Source of the DNA: Waddliaceae bacterium
GTDB taxonomy: Bacteria > Chlamydiota > Chlamydiia > Chlamydiales > GCA-2709385
Assembly (NCBI GenBank): GCA_002709385.1
Contig: PAQS01000033.1
Coordinates: 1 to 40,306 of the forward strand
Direction of reading: 5' to 3'
Length of the DNA stretch: 40,306 nucleotides
Below, one piece after another: positions 9,873 to 19,505 of this stretch; position 1 is the stretch's first letter; each line of letters begins with the position of its first letter. The notes beneath the pieces were generated by a model. That model saw nothing but the letters and a program-made list of their open reading frames with translations. It made no database searches and was not told the DNA's origin. The position numbers and the translations under genes are program-made.

Positions 9873-10376
9873 ATGTATCCAGAAACCAAAACGCATAAAA
9901 CACCTAGTGAAACAGCAGTTGTGACGAGGCAGGTTGTCATGCCACAACATGCAAACCCTTTGAAAACATTGTTTGGTGGTGTCCTTGTCTCTTGGATTGA
10001 TCAAGTTGCAGGAATGGTAGCTGTACGTTATGGAGCTTCTCCTGCTGTTACAGCAAGTATTGATCATATTGATTTTCAAAAACCAATTTATGTTGGTGAT
10101 ATTCTCATACTTAAGGCTTCAGTGAATTATGTTGGGCGTACTTCTATGGAAGTAGGTGTAGCTGTTTCTATTGAAAACCCTTATTCGGGTGATGAGTATC
10201 AAGCGACTAAAGCATTTTTAACTTTTGTATCTCTTGATGAAAACCGGCAACCTCGCCCTGTTCCACGTTTGCTTCCTGAAACAGAAGAAGAAAAGCGACG
10301 TTATCGTCATGCACAAATGCGAGCAGAGGCTCGTCGTGAATTAAGACAAAAAATGAGCAATGGAGAACTTGCATGA
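9873..10376 (+). CDS. Acyl-CoA thioesterase, hot-dog fold (YciA/BACH type)
   Basis: Hydrolyses acyl-CoA thioesters; about 167 residues from the ATG chosen. The family core is clear: VVMPQHANPLKTLFGGVLVSW, with the Asn and Asp of the hot-dog active site, then SIDHIDFQKPIYVGD. A C-terminal basic helix (RYRHAQMRAEARRELRQK) is typical of this subfamily. A TTG at 9867 is in frame, but the ATG at 9873 fits the family N-terminus better. Neither has a strong ribosome binding site. The stop overlaps the amidohydrolase start (ATGA). Confidence 0.9.
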   Translation: MYPETKTHKTPSETAVVTRQVVMPQHANPLKTLFGGVLVSWIDQVAGMVAVRYGASPAVTASIDHIDFQKPIYVGDILILKASVNYVGRTSMEVGVAVSIENPYSGDEYQATKAFLTFVSLDENRQPRPVPRLLPETEEEKRRYRHAQMRAEARRELRQKMSNGELA

Positions 10377-11155
10377 AGGTAGCGCTATTTCAATATGATG
10401 TATTGACAGACCCCAAACAAAATTTGCTGAAGATACAAGAATATGCTGCAAGTCTTAAAGGGAAGGGGGTAGATCTTCTTGTACTTCCAGAGTTGTGTTT
10501 ATCTGCTTATATACCTGATTTAAGTACAATTACTTTTCACGAAAATGATGAAATTTTCCGTTCTTTAATGGAGTGTGCAAAAGAGTTTGGCGGGTATATT
10601 TTAGGAAGTTTTATTATTCAAGATGGTCATACACGGCATAACCGAGCTCTTTATATTGGTGCAGATGGGATTGTAGCTCGCCGTGATAAACAGCGACTAT
10701 TTACATATTGGGAAGAGCATAATCATGTTCTCCCTGGTTTGTATACAGATAGCGTTGAAGTCCATTCTTGGAAAATTAGCCCTTTTATCTGCTACGAACT
10801 TCGTTTTCCAGAGTTATTCCGTGCTGTGAAGGGAAACCATTTAATGATTGTGATCGCCCAGTGGCCTAGTTCTAGAAAAGACCATTGGTTGACTTTGTTA
10901 AAAGCGAGAGCGATTGAAAATCAATGTTATGTCATTGGCGTCAATCGTGTAGGCGTATTTAAAGAAAGAGAATACGCCGGAAATTCTGTATTGTATGGTC
11001 CTAAGGGAGAAACAATATTGCAGCTAGATGGGCACTTAGAAGAGCTTCAGATGGCTACAATAGAAATGGAGCCTTTAGAAAAATATAGAGAAGAGTTTCC
11101 TGCGCTTCGTGATGCAGAGTTAGTGATCGTTGAAAGTTTTAAAGAGGGAGGGTAA
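10373..11155 (+). CDS. Carbon-nitrogen hydrolase, nitrilase superfamily (YafV/Nit2-like)
   Basis: A 260-residue enzyme with the full Glu-Lys-Cys triad: Glu40 in LVLPELCLS, Lys106 in RRDKQRLF and Cys140 in PFICYELRFPE. The CYELRFPE context and the short length resemble omega-amidases such as YafV and Nit2, which deaminate alpha-ketoglutaramate as a metabolite-repair step. The exact substrate is inferred. It overlaps the thioesterase by four bases, so the two are co-translated. The TPR gene starts 58 bases after its stop. Confidence 0.88.
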   Translation: MKVALFQYDVLTDPKQNLLKIQEYAASLKGKGVDLLVLPELCLSAYIPDLSTITFHENDEIFRSLMECAKEFGGYILGSFIIQDGHTRHNRALYIGADGIVARRDKQRLFTYWEEHNHVLPGLYTDSVEVHSWKISPFICYELRFPELFRAVKGNHLMIVIAQWPSSRKDHWLTLLKARAIENQCYVIGVNRVGVFKEREYAGNSVLYGPKGETILQLDGHLEELQMATIEMEPLEKYREEFPALRDAELVIVESFKEGG

Positions 11156-11213
11156 GTAGACCGCAACCCAGTGATTTAGGGCCATTTTTTTGAAGAAGAA
11201 CACGAGAGAAGTT

Positions 11214-13277
11214 ATGAAGAGAAGATCTTTTTTAAAAGTGTTCCAGGAGATACGTTATTCCAGGGATTATGAATGCTTAGAGCCTTACATGGATGCAGAG
11301 CTCTGGAAAAAAATGAAGGAAGAAGAGCGTACAGCGCTTTCTGAACTTTTGCTGGTTTGGGGTGAAGATCTCCTTATGCGGCGTGATTCCCGTACTTATA
11401 CAGTTCTTGATTGCGCTACAAATCTTTACCCACAAGATGCAACTCTTGCTTTTCAGAAAGCTGAAATTCTTGCAATGGATTTAGATCACATACGTAGCTT
11501 ATCAGCTGCAGCTAAGGCATGTTCCGAAGCAGTATCACTAGATAAAACACACTTTGAAGCTTGGGTTTTATGGGGGCAAGTCCTCGTCTTTTTAGCTATA
11601 GAAGATGAACGTTATGAATATTTCTCTTTAGCAGAAGAAAAGTTTCAGAAGGCAGAAGAGCTTTGTGAAGATCATGAAGGTGATAGAGGGGTTTTTCTCT
11701 GGCGCTGGGGGCAGTGTTGGGATTGCCAAGGGCATGTATCCGGAGAGGTACATGACTATAGCATCGCCCTTGAAAAATACCGTGAAGCGGATAGGTGTGG
11801 TCTTGACTTAACAGCGTTTCAGTTAGATTATGCAAATGTTCTCGTGAAAATAGGTCAGCTTCTTGGAGAAGGAGAAGAGTTTTTTCACGAAGCGATCAAT
11901 GTCTATCAAAGAGTGATTCAGCAGGACCCTGAAAGTTTTGATGCTTGGTATGACCTAGCACAAGCACAGGCTCGTTATTATGAGTTGACTTTGAATCCGA
12001 TTGCGTTTCAAGAAGCAGATCAAAGCTATTCCGTTGCAGCGGAAATAGAAGAAGATGCTCGAGAGCTACTTTTAGATTGGGCGCAGCATCAACTCAACTA
12101 CGGAAAATGGCATCGTGATTTAGGTTATTTGGAGTCATCTCTCCAAAAACTTGAGCTACTTTTAACTTATGAACCAAGTAACTTATTTGCTTTAGCTTGT
12201 CATGCAGAGGTTTTATTACTTCTAGGAGCGGAGCAAGAACGTCTAGATATGCTTAAAGAAGCAGAAAAATCTATTCAGCAAGGACTAGAGCAAGCTCCTG
12301 ATGATGCAGAGTTTTGGTTTCTTGCAGGTTTAGCACAGTTAGAACTCGGCTCCTACTTTACAGATGAAAGCATGATTTATCTGGCTATTGGACGTTTTGA
12401 GCAAGGGCTATCCATAGAAGCGAACAATTATCGCTTATGGCAAGGCTTGGCCATTACGTATCATATGTTAGGAGATCTTCAACGTAGCGAAAAGTATCTA
12501 TTGCAGTCTCTAGAGTACTTTAGTAAGGCTGCCGATTATGGTCCACGCATCCTCTCATTTTATTGGGGAGAAGCGGCAACAGTGCTTCTACGTTTGGGAG
12601 AAATCACAGGGGAGCAGCATTATGTTGAAGAGGCTATTGTTCGCTTTGAAGGCGTACTAAAAGAGCTCAATAAGCATCATGATTTAGTAGATGTAGACCT
12701 TTTATACAACTACGGTGTTGCGTTGGATTTAATGGGTGATTATAGCGATGACCCTGCTTATTACCGCCGAGCTATTCAAATACTGAATGAAGTTTTAGAA
12801 CTCACTCCTTCTATGCAGGGAGCACGCTATAGCCTTGCTATTGCGTATTCTCATTTGGGGGAAGTAAGTTCGGATCCTGTTCAGTTCGATTTAGCTAGGC
12901 AGCATTTTGAGCAGTTGTTAGCTGTCGACCCTGAAGATGATCTCGCATGGAATGACTGGGGGGTTACACTATTGAATATGGCACAATGTGTCATAGATCC
13001 TACGAATGATAAAGCTTTAGAGAAAGTATATTTAGAGGCTGAAGAAAAATTCACCCGCTCTGTCGCTTTTGGGGGATCTCAAGCTTATTATCACTTAGCG
13101 TGTTTGTATTCATTGAGAGGAATGTATCCTGAATCTTTGAACCTTCTTCGACGTGCTGAAAGCTCTGGTGTATCTTTAGATATGCAGGAAATTTTGTATG
13201 ATGAATGGTTAGCAGGCTTACGAGAAACGGATGAATTTAAGGCATTTATTAATCAGCGTAGCGGAGAACCTAGATAA
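11214..13277 (+). CDS. Long tetratricopeptide-repeat protein
   Basis: The product is about 687 residues from the ATG at 11214, which has GAGAGAAG upstream; a TTG at 11190 is less likely. Almost the whole length is TPR helix pairs, with recurring W-G/A-x-x-x patterns such as AWYDLAQAQARYYEL, FWFLAGLAQLELGSYF and ARYSLAIAYSHLGEV at roughly 35-50 residue steps. Repeats are acidic and carry inserted residues, so it is a scaffold or adaptor. No enzyme domain, signal peptide or membrane segment is seen. It is probably co-transcribed with the two genes upstream. A convergent hairpin ends the unit. Confidence 0.85.
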   Translation: MKRRSFLKVFQEIRYSRDYECLEPYMDAELWKKMKEEERTALSELLLVWGEDLLMRRDSRTYTVLDCATNLYPQDATLAFQKAEILAMDLDHIRSLSAAAKACSEAVSLDKTHFEAWVLWGQVLVFLAIEDERYEYFSLAEEKFQKAEELCEDHEGDRGVFLWRWGQCWDCQGHVSGEVHDYSIALEKYREADRCGLDLTAFQLDYANVLVKIGQLLGEGEEFFHEAINVYQRVIQQDPESFDAWYDLAQAQARYYELTLNPIAFQEADQSYSVAAEIEEDARELLLDWAQHQLNYGKWHRDLGYLESSLQKLELLLTYEPSNLFALACHAEVLLLLGAEQERLDMLKEAEKSIQQGLEQAPDDAEFWFLAGLAQLELGSYFTDESMIYLAIGRFEQGLSIEANNYRLWQGLAITYHMLGDLQRSEKYLLQSLEYFSKAADYGPRILSFYWGEAATVLLRLGEITGEQHYVEEAIVRFEGVLKELNKHHDLVDVDLLYNYGVALDLMGDYSDDPAYYRRAIQILNEVLELTPSMQGARYSLAIAYSHLGEVSSDPVQFDLARQHFEQLLAVDPEDDLAWNDWGVTLLNMAQCVIDPTNDKALEKVYLEAEEKFTRSVAFGGSQAYYHLACLYSLRGMYPESLNLLRRAESSGVSLDMQEILYDEWLAGLRETDEFKAFINQRSGEPR

Positions 13278-13284
13278 TATTCAT

Positions 13285-13310
13285 AGGCGCAGTCATTTCA
13301 GGCTGCGTCT
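13285..13310. terminator. Shared hairpin between convergent genes
   Basis: AGGCGCAG pairs with CTGCGTCT (one G-T pair) around a 10-base loop, 8 bases after the TPR gene stop and reaching the stop of the minus-strand gene. The following sequence is only moderately T-rich. Confidence 0.5.
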
Positions 13311-14031
13311 ATTCTATATCTTGTAAGTACATTTGAATCATATTGTATAAGACTTTTGGAGAACCCAAAGCGTGGATTGCTAGACAATTATTCTTTGACG
13401 ACCAAGTCATAAGATCTCTCCCCTGACCAGTGTCATTTGTAATCAGCCAGTTATGATCTTTTGACTCTCTCAAGATGCGCTCTGCTGTTTGTGCACAACA
13501 AATAATTTTGTTAGATAGCTCTAAATAATAGTTACGTCCTTCTTCCGAACTTAAATACTCTATAGTGTTATGAAATTCTTCCGTTGATGAAGGAAAATAT
13601 TGAAGTTCTTTTTCCGGAGGAGAGCCCGCTATTTTAGGGATAATTACTTGAGTACAGATCTCGTTTGGATTTTCAGGATCAATCCAGGCTAAAATAGAAC
13701 CTTGAGACAAAGGGCTTTTTTGAGTAAAAGGAGTCTCTTCTTTTTGATAAACGAAATATACAGGAAAATTCGCTAGTTGAAGATCAATTACTTTAAGGGC
13801 TAAATCCATCACTTTTGTTTGATGGCTATAAGGTTGAAAGTGACGTAAATCTAAAAAAATAGTTTTTAGTTTGAGAACAGAGCAAGAAATTGTTGTAAAT
13901 TCGTCAAATCGTAAGAAACTAATCTTATGTAAAAGCTCATCAACAGCAAATTCCCAATTTCCAGAAGTGGTACTTTTGATTAAAAGTCTAATTTCATCTG
14001 TTGATAGAGGTCTATTTACCGCAAATGACAT
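13309..14031 (-). CDS. Unknown 240-residue protein
   Basis: I recognise no family. It has mixed alpha/beta composition, no signal peptide and no membrane segment. The N-terminal third is helical, the middle has Phe/Tyr-rich strand-like stretches (LANFPVYFVYQKE), and the C-terminus has a short SSKNNCLAIHALGSPKVL segment. ATG start with GGAAAC upstream. The 3' end lies in the hairpin shared with the TPR gene, and the 5' end is divergent from ppiC. It is soluble and likely lineage-specific. Confidence 0.65.
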   Translation of the reverse strand: MSFAVNRPLSTDEIRLLIKSTTSGNWEFAVDELLHKISFLRFDEFTTISCSVLKLKTIFLDLRHFQPYSHQTKVMDLALKVIDLQLANFPVYFVYQKEETPFTQKSPLSQGSILAWIDPENPNEICTQVIIPKIAGSPPEKELQYFPSSTEEFHNTIEYLSSEEGRNYYLELSNKIICCAQTAERILRESKDHNWLITNDTGQGRDLMTWSSKNNCLAIHALGSPKVLYNMIQMYLQDIE

Positions 14032-14129
14032 ATTGTTTCCTGTTTTAGTTTTATTTTTTTATTATTCCGTTATTTGTTTTCTTAAGGATAAAGTTTTTGT
14101 TAATTGAAAATAAATATTTATTCTGGGGT

Positions 14130-14157
14130 TTGAAAGAACTTGTTCATTGTGTATGAT
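14130..14157 (+). promoter_or_regulatory. Sigma-66/70-type promoter for ppiC
   Basis: TTGAAA, a 16-base spacer, then TATGAT, placed 43 bases before the ppiC start codon. The fit to the consensus is good, and an AAAGG ribosome site follows before the ATG. Confidence 0.5.
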
Positions 14158-14199
14158 AGTACAATTGTTTTCCTTAACACCACAACAAAGGTATAGACA

Positions 14200-14481
14200 A
14201 TGGCACATGCATCGGCACGTCATATTTTGGTAAAAACTGAAGGCGAATGTGAAAAATTAAAGAAGCGTATTGAAGACGGTGAAAAGTTTGAGAAACTTGC
14301 AGCTGAGTTTTCTAAGTGTCCTTCTGGGCAATCTGGTGGCGACCTAGGGATTTTTGGTCCTGGACAAATGGTAAGAGAGTTTGATGAAGTTGTATTTAGC
14401 CAGGAAGTTGGTAAGGTACATGGTCCAGTTCAAACACAATTTGGTTATCACCTTATTGAAATCACTATGCGTGATGCCTAA
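14200..14481 (+). CDS. ppiC: Parvulin-type peptidyl-prolyl isomerase, PpiC-like
   Basis: A 93-residue single-domain parvulin, the same length as E. coli PpiC, that speeds cis-trans isomerisation of proline bonds. The family motifs are all present: ARHILVKTEGE at the N-terminus, FEKLAAEFSKCPSGQSGGDLG, GPGQMVREFDEVVF, and QTQFGYHLIEI at the end. There is no signal peptide, so it acts in the cytoplasm. It has its own promoter and a strong terminator directly after the stop. Confidence 0.93.
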   Translation: MAHASARHILVKTEGECEKLKKRIEDGEKFEKLAAEFSKCPSGQSGGDLGIFGPGQMVREFDEVVFSQEVGKVHGPVQTQFGYHLIEITMRDA

Positions 14482-14512
14482 AAAAAAGAGCCGCAAATGC
14501 GGCTCTTTTTTT
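14481..14512. terminator. Strong bidirectional intrinsic terminator
   Basis: A perfect 14-bp stem with a GAGCCGC/GCGGCTC core and loop AAAT. It is flanked by an A-run on one side and a T-run on the other, so it works on both strands. It ends ppiC (plus) and typA (minus, stop at 14511). Confidence 0.92.
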
Positions 14513-16328
14513 ATACTCTTCCTTGACGCTTTCGCTCGAATTCTTTGAGTAAGCGTTTTCGTAAGCGGATGCTGTTTGGGGTTACCTCAATCAGCTCATC
14601 GTCTTCAATCCACTCTAAAGCCGTTTCTAGAGTGTGCTTTCTTGGTGGTATCAATACGATGGCGTCATCTGTACCAGATGCACGTACGTTGGTTAGCTGT
14701 TTTGCTTTGGTCACATTGACAACAAGGTCGTTGTCTCGTGAGTTTTCTCCAACAACCATTCCCTCGTATACTTCATCAGTAGGGTCCACAAAAAGAGTTC
14801 CTCGTGACTGAAGGTTAAAACATGCATAAGCGTTTGTTTTACCTGATACACCTGAAACAAGGGCTCCTCGATTACGGCTAGGAATGGTTCCTTTCCATGG
14901 CTGAAAACTATCTAAAATTGAAGTAAGAATTCCAAGACCACGAGTCAAAGTAACGAAATCTCTTCGATAACCCATAAGGCCGCGTGTAGGAACAAGAAAT
15001 TCCATGCTTGTAATGTTGTGCTCATTCGTGCTTAGGCTTTGCATTTCACCTTTGCGCTTAGAGAGCTCTTCAATTACAGCACCACTGTATTCTTCCGGTA
15101 CTTCGATGTGTACAGATTCGATAGGCTCATTTTTCACACCATCGATCTGTTTTACAATAACCTGCGGCTTAGACATGCTTAATTCATAGCCTTCTCGACG
15201 CATAGCTTCAACTAATACAGCAAGGTGTAACTCTCCACGTCCAGAAACTTTTACAGCATCCTGGCTTCCTTCAATTTCTTCAATACGTAAAGAAATGTTT
15301 GCGCGTTTTTCTTTTTCTAATCGGTCACGTAGTTTATTCATGGTTACGTGCTTCCCTTCTTTACCAGCAAAAGGGCTGTTGTTTACCATGATGTTTACGG
15401 ATACGGTAGGCTCGTCAATAGGAATAGGAGGAAGCTCAACTGGGTGATTTACGTCACAAATGCTATCTCCGATCATAATATCAGGGAAGCCAGCGATGGT
15501 TACGATGTCACCAACTCCAGCTCTTTCAAGCTCTACGCGGTTGATCCCTTCGTAAGCTTCGATACGAGTGATTGTTCCACGATGTTTGTTACCAGATCGG
15601 TCAACACGAACTACAGACTGGCCTTTGTAAACTTGCCCTTCTAAAATACGTCCACAACCTTGACGCCCTACATACTCATCATAGTGCATAGTAGCTGCTT
15701 GCATAAGGAATGGATTCTCTAGATCTCCTGAAGGAGCTGGACAGTTTTCGATTACCGTATCGAGAAGAGGGTCCAAATTTTTACGCTCATCATTGATATC
15801 ACGGATTGCATAGCCGTTGAAACCAGATGCATAACAATAAGTGAAATCTAATTGCTCGTCAGTAGCGCCTAATTCAGAAAAGAGGTCAAAAGTTAAATCA
15901 AGAGCACGATCAGGGTTTGCGTGTGGACGGTCAATTTTATTTACGATAACGATTGGGCGGAGTCCCATTTGAAGAGACTTGGCTAATACGAATCGAGTCT
16001 GAGGCATAGGGCCTTCTTGAGCATCGATCAACAAAAGAACAGAGTTGACCATTCCCAATACTCGTTCAACTTCACCAGAAAAATCCGCGTGTCCTGGAGT
16101 ATCAATTACGTTAATTTTATAGCCATCATAAGAGATACTCGAGTGTTTAGAGAAAATCGTGATTCCACGTTCTTTCTCTTGATCATAAGAATCCATTACC
16201 CTTTCTGGGACACTTTCATTCTCTCGGAATACTTTAGATTGTTTTAGAAGAGTATCTAGAAGAGTCGTTTTGCCATGATCGATGTGCGCAACAATGGCGA
16301 TGTTGCGAATTTTTTCCGGTTTATACAT
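14511..16328 (-). CDS. typA: Ribosome-associated GTPase TypA/BipA
   Basis: A translational GTPase of 605 residues, the standard length. The N-terminal G domain has the P-loop [10 protein letters not shown] (14-23), the switch region [25 protein letters not shown], and [13 protein letters not shown]-like domains III and V follow, and the C-terminal domain carries [15 protein letters not shown] and the [12 protein letters not shown] stretch specific to BipA. The protein assists ribosome assembly and stress adaptation. ATG start. It is transcribed alone, divergent from mgtE, and ends in the terminator at 14481-14512. Confidence 0.97.
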   Translation of the reverse strand: MYKPEKIRNIAIVAHIDHGKTTLLDTLLKQSKVFRENESVPERVMDSYDQEKERGITIFSKHSSISYDGYKINVIDTPGHADFSGEVERVLGMVNSVLLLIDAQEGPMPQTRFVLAKSLQMGLRPIVIVNKIDRPHANPDRALDLTFDLFSELGATDEQLDFTYCYASGFNGYAIRDINDERKNLDPLLDTVIENCPAPSGDLENPFLMQAATMHYDEYVGRQGCGRILEGQVYKGQSVVRVDRSGNKHRGTITRIEAYEGINRVELERAGVGDIVTIAGFPDIMIGDSICDVNHPVELPPIPIDEPTVSVNIMVNNSPFAGKEGKHVTMNKLRDRLEKEKRANISLRIEEIEGSQDAVKVSGRGELHLAVLVEAMRREGYELSMSKPQVIVKQIDGVKNEPIESVHIEVPEEYSGAVIEELSKRKGEMQSLSTNEHNITSMEFLVPTRGLMGYRRDFVTLTRGLGILTSILDSFQPWKGTIPSRNRGALVSGVSGKTNAYACFNLQSRGTLFVDPTDEVYEGMVVGENSRDNDLVVNVTKAKQLTNVRASGTDDAIVLIPPRKHTLETALEWIEDDELIEVTPNSIRLRKRLLKEFERKRQGRV

Positions 16329-16446
16329 GTCAATTAATTATTTGTTTAGTGATTGATGTGAAAATAATTGTAAGGCATAAAAAGGCTTTTTGTAAAGAAA
16401 TTGAATTAGAAGATGTTTTTTGAGCTAAGTTACTTAACCTTGTCAA

Positions 16447-16505
16447 AGAAAGCTCTTCTAATATAGACTCTGTAGCAGAGATTTTGTTCTCTTAAAGAGC
16501 TTTCT
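16447..16505. repeat. Inverted repeat with an inner hairpin
   Basis: AGAAAGCTCTT pairs perfectly with AAGAGCTTTCT over 11 bp across a 37-base gap. Inside the gap a short CTCTG-TAG-CAGAG hairpin can form. It could be a regulatory structure in the leader of mgtE or a protein-binding site. Confidence 0.5.
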
Positions 16506-16582
16506 CTGAATTAAAAACATTGTGGTTTTCAATATATTTTTTTTGAGGTTAGAGCTATCTTTTCCCCAACATTAAGTGGGTG

Positions 16583-16687
16583 ATGGATATTTCAAAACCG
16601 GAAAAAGCAGGAAAAGTGCTTGTTTTTGTTTCGAAGAAGGTTTCTAAGCTCCATTTTAAACAGAGCATTTTATTGTTCTTCACATAG
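16583..16687 (+). CDS. Possible 34-codon small protein upstream of mgtE
   Basis: ATG to TAG frame encoding a basic N-terminal part (MDISKPEKAGK) and a C-terminus ending in SILLFFT. An AAGTGGG site precedes it. It ends 16 bases before the mgtE start, so it could be a leader peptide or a chance frame. There is no conservation evidence in hand. Confidence 0.25.
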   Translation: MDISKPEKAGKVLVFVSKKVSKLHFKQSILLFFT

Positions 16688-16703
16688 AAACTAGGGCTCG
16701 CCT

Positions 16704-18170
16704 ATGACTGAAGAAAAAGAAGTAGATTCTGTAGAAGAAGAGCAGTACTTTTCTGCGTCGGGAAACTTGATGGATACCCGCACGAGTCATCTTGATGACT
16801 ATTTAATGGAAAAGTTGGAAAATGCTTTTGCTCAAGAATCTCCTCAAGATTTCGACCACGATGTAGCTAAAATTGCTAGTGAATATAGTGCCATTGACTT
16901 GGCTTATGCTGTCGTTTGTATTCCTGCTGGTTCTCGGCATGTTGTTTATGAACATCTGGGTGATTCAGATGATCGTACTCATTTTTTGATTAATGCCGAT
17001 AGTACTACTCGATCAGCAGTTTTACGTCAGATAGAAGAGGTAGATATTGCAGAGTTGGTAGGGCGGATGCCTGCCGATGAAGCGGTGGATGTTTTGGACG
17101 AGCTACCAGAGCGTAGACGTCGACGTGTATTTGAACATTTAGAATTTGAAAAAGCAAAACGTATTCGTGAGCTGCAAAGGCATCGAAAGAATACCGCTGG
17201 TCGTTTGATGACCAATGAATATTTTGCTTTTTCAGGTGATGTTTCTATGGCTGAGGTGCGTGATAAGATTCGCAATAACCCAGCTATTGAATTTACAAGA
17301 CAAGTATTTGTCACAGATGAAATTGGAAAGTTACAAGGGGTTGTTCCTTCTCGGAATTTAATCATTAATCCTCCCACACAACAATTGCGACAAGTAATGC
17401 GTTCGGTAACTCACAAGGTTTCTCCCGATGCGACTCGTGAGGAGATTGTGGATTTAGTGGAGCGCTATAAGATTCCAGCTCTTCCTGTAATTGATAGTAA
17501 TGGCCGGCTTGCAGGAGTTGTGACTTACGAAGATGTCATTGAGGTAATGGAAGACATCGCAGATGAAGCGATTGGGCGTTTAGCCGGTACAGCGGAAGAT
17601 GTGAGTGAGCACCAACCTGTATGGCGTAGGTTTTTAGCTCGTGCTCCATGGTTGTTAGTCACTCTTATAGCAGGTCTTTTATCTGAGCGATTGATGTCTT
17701 ACTACTCCATCCGAGTAGTTCCTTTTGTTTTACATTTTGTTCCTTTGATCACGGGTATGTCGGGTAACGTTGGAATTCAGTGTAGTACTGTCTTAGTTCG
17801 TAGTATGGCAACAGGAGAACTTTCTTCTGGTGGTAGAATGGAGGCCCTCGTTAAAGAGTTAACATTGGGCTTAATGACAGCAACTGTTTTTGGCTTAATT
17901 AGTGGTTCTACCATTTATATGGCCAATCATTTTGAGTTCTATCGTGAAGAATACGACCCTTACGTTGTTGGTACTATTGTTACGACAGGGGTTTTTGGGG
18001 CTTGTATTTCAGCAAGCTTTTTAGGAACTGTTGCACCATTCTTTTTCGCTCGTATTGGGATAGATCCTGCTGTAGCATCAGGTCCCATTATCACAGCATT
18101 AAATGACGTTACCTCAACACTTATGTACTTTGTTGTTGTTACTGTGGTTACTGCTTTGCTTTTCGTTTGA
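16704..18170 (+). CDS. mgtE: Magnesium transporter MgtE
   Basis: A Mg2+ channel/transporter of 488 residues. Domains in order are the acidic N-domain (about 40-160, with PADEAVDVLDELPE), two CBS domains that sense Mg2+ (about 165-290, the second with YKIPALPVIDSNGRLAGVV), a connecting helix, then five membrane segments (315-488). The family signature GMSGNVGIQCSTVLVRS is present in the membrane part. In the known family, Mg2+ bound between the N and CBS domains closes the pore. ATG start. It stands alone on the plus strand. Confidence 0.96.
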   Translation: MTEEKEVDSVEEEQYFSASGNLMDTRTSHLDDYLMEKLENAFAQESPQDFDHDVAKIASEYSAIDLAYAVVCIPAGSRHVVYEHLGDSDDRTHFLINADSTTRSAVLRQIEEVDIAELVGRMPADEAVDVLDELPERRRRRVFEHLEFEKAKRIRELQRHRKNTAGRLMTNEYFAFSGDVSMAEVRDKIRNNPAIEFTRQVFVTDEIGKLQGVVPSRNLIINPPTQQLRQVMRSVTHKVSPDATREEIVDLVERYKIPALPVIDSNGRLAGVVTYEDVIEVMEDIADEAIGRLAGTAEDVSEHQPVWRRFLARAPWLLVTLIAGLLSERLMSYYSIRVVPFVLHFVPLITGMSGNVGIQCSTVLVRSMATGELSSGGRMEALVKELTLGLMTATVFGLISGSTIYMANHFEFYREEYDPYVVGTIVTTGVFGACISASFLGTVAPFFFARIGIDPAVASGPIITALNDVTSTLMYFVVVTVVTALLFV

Positions 18171-18185
18171 TTCTCGTTTATGAGA

Positions 18186-18262
18186 AAAAAACGTAATGAG
18201 AGGTGAAACACACTGAGCTATAGAGTTCACTGAGAAGAAGAGTTTCTCTGTGTTCTCTGTGG
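18186..18262. repeat. Low-complexity CTCTGTGTTCTCTGTGGTT-type element between convergent genes
   Basis: Between the mgtE stop and the convergent gene lies CACTGAG.., TTCACTGAGAAG.. and a closing TTCTCTGTGTTCTCTGTGG. The first part pairs loosely with the second (CACTGAGAA with TTTCTCTGTG). It resembles the short dispersed elements of this wording seen in many genomes and may act as a transcript end. Confidence 0.4.
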
Positions 18263-18263
18263 T

Positions 18264-19505
18264 TCAGGGGCCATAGCGATATTGCTCAAATGTAGAGTTG
18301 ATTTCCTTGCAAGTTTTTTGAAAATCTAAATGAGCAGCAGCTTGCTTTTCTACAAAAACACGTTCTAAGGCAGCGTTTTCTGTCATATAATCTTGTTTTG
18401 TATTGCAGATTTCAAGAGAATGCTGTGTTTTTAGTTGGGCTAAGGTGATTTCTCGCCTTTCTTGAGCATGAACAAGTGAAGCTCGTTCATAAACAGATAA
18501 CTCTTCTTCTTGAATTTGACCATTTTGTGTGAGATAGCATTCAATTCGATTGAATTCGTCTTCTGTCTGAGTTAATAAATCTTTGAATTTCAAATCACTT
18601 CTTTTTAGAGACTCATCGCGAGTCTTTTTTGTGTACTCTTGTAGAGAGGCATGTTGCTCTTCAGCTTTATTTAAACGTAGATGGCGGTTTTCTATTGCAG
18701 CTTCGTAACGAGCAAGAAGAGGCCGCAAATCTTGTCGATTTTTTGCATCAATAAGAAGAGGGTTTTTATAGAGAAAGTCGCGATATTTTTCGACAATAGC
18801 CACAAAATTCATGGCTTCCATTTCTTTATAGAGACGATTTTGTAAGAAGGTAAAGCTACAAAGGTTTTCATGTAATAACTCTGTTCCGTACTCTTCTATA
18901 AGTTCTTTTAATGTTTGAGGGCTTTTATCTAATTCATTTTCAAACTGTTCTCTGTAAGTATCAGAATTCAGTACTCCACTAGTAAATAAATCCCAAGAAT
19001 ACTTTTTTAGAATATCGGAAATAAGGAAAGCGGAGTTGTTTTGTTCTCTTTCGAAAGCAAATTTGATTTCTTCTGGTGATAAGATTCGCTCTTGAATGAG
19101 ATTACTTACTTTGTGCTGAGTGAAAAGGGTCTTGAGAGGAACTTGTTTTTCAAACAAATCACGACGTATAGACCTTCGTTTTTCTTTGAAGAGGTAGTTG
19201 TCGAGGGATTGAGCTACAGTTCCAAAAATAAGAGTGATAGCTAGTAATGGAATGGCTGTGAGAAACCTGCTTGAGTCGGGGAGTATTGTAGCACATGCTG
19301 CAGTAAGCACCGCACTGACATTAGCTGAGGCAGTGAGAATGATTTTTGCTATACGAGCTACTTTAAGGCGGTTGACGCTATGTTCGGCTACCTGGTCGAT
19401 CCATTCAATAGAGCTTGTTCCCCATGTACGATCACGCTCACCCTTTATCAAGTCTTCATCTTCAACAGTGGTAAAACCGTATTTGGGAACTTGTGTAAGA
19501 GCCAT
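18264..19505 (-). CDS. Candidate inclusion-membrane protein with a long coiled coil
   Basis: A 413-residue protein with two closely spaced hydrophobic segments near the N-terminus (about 52-75 and 80-99), joined by a very short PDSSR turn. This is the bilobed hydrophobic signature of chlamydial Inc proteins, which are exported by type III secretion and sit in the inclusion membrane. The rest is soluble, charged and helical, with strong coiled-coil character from about 250 to 400. The N-terminal 50 residues lack a Sec signal peptide, which fits a type III substrate. The topology is seen; the Inc role is inferred. ATG start with GAGG upstream. It is divergent from the next gene, which has a similar N-terminal layout. 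Confidence 0.6.
   Translation of the reverse strand: MALTQVPKYGFTTVEDEDLIKGERDRTWGTSSIEWIDQVAEHSVNRLKVARIAKIILTASANVSAVLTAACATILPDSSRFLTAIPLLAITLIFGTVAQSLDNYLFKEKRRSIRRDLFEKQVPLKTLFTQHKVSNLIQERILSPEEIKFAFEREQNNSAFLISDILKKYSWDLFTSGVLNSDTYREQFENELDKSPQTLKELIEEYGTELLHENLCSFTFLQNRLYKEMEAMNFVAIVEKYRDFLYKNPLLIDAKNRQDLRPLLARYEAAIENRHLRLNKAEEQHASLQEYTKKTRDESLKRSDLKFKDLLTQTEDEFNRIECYLTQNGQIQEEELSVYERASLVHAQERREITLAQLKTQHSLEICNTKQDYMTENAALERVFVEKQAAAHLDFQKTCKEINSTFEQYRYGP

Larger units (their letters stand above)
16329..16703. other. Divergent intergenic region between typA and mgtE
   Basis: 375 bases without a standard gene. It holds a long inverted repeat (16447-16505) and a 34-codon small open frame just before mgtE. 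A TTGACA lies on the minus strand near 16436-16445 and could serve typA, but no good -10 follows it. Confidence 0.5.

Noticed and set aside
9839-9898. Short open frame MPKPKTSQTFAYVSRNQNA before the thioesterase
   Set aside because: It has an AGGTAAG site but is out of frame with the enzyme and ends inside it; no sign of a merged or frameshifted thioesterase N-terminus, which is complete from 9873.
16329-16703. M-box type magnesium riboswitch before mgtE
   Set aside because: The conserved M-box core is not recognisable; only a simple inverted repeat and a short frame are seen.
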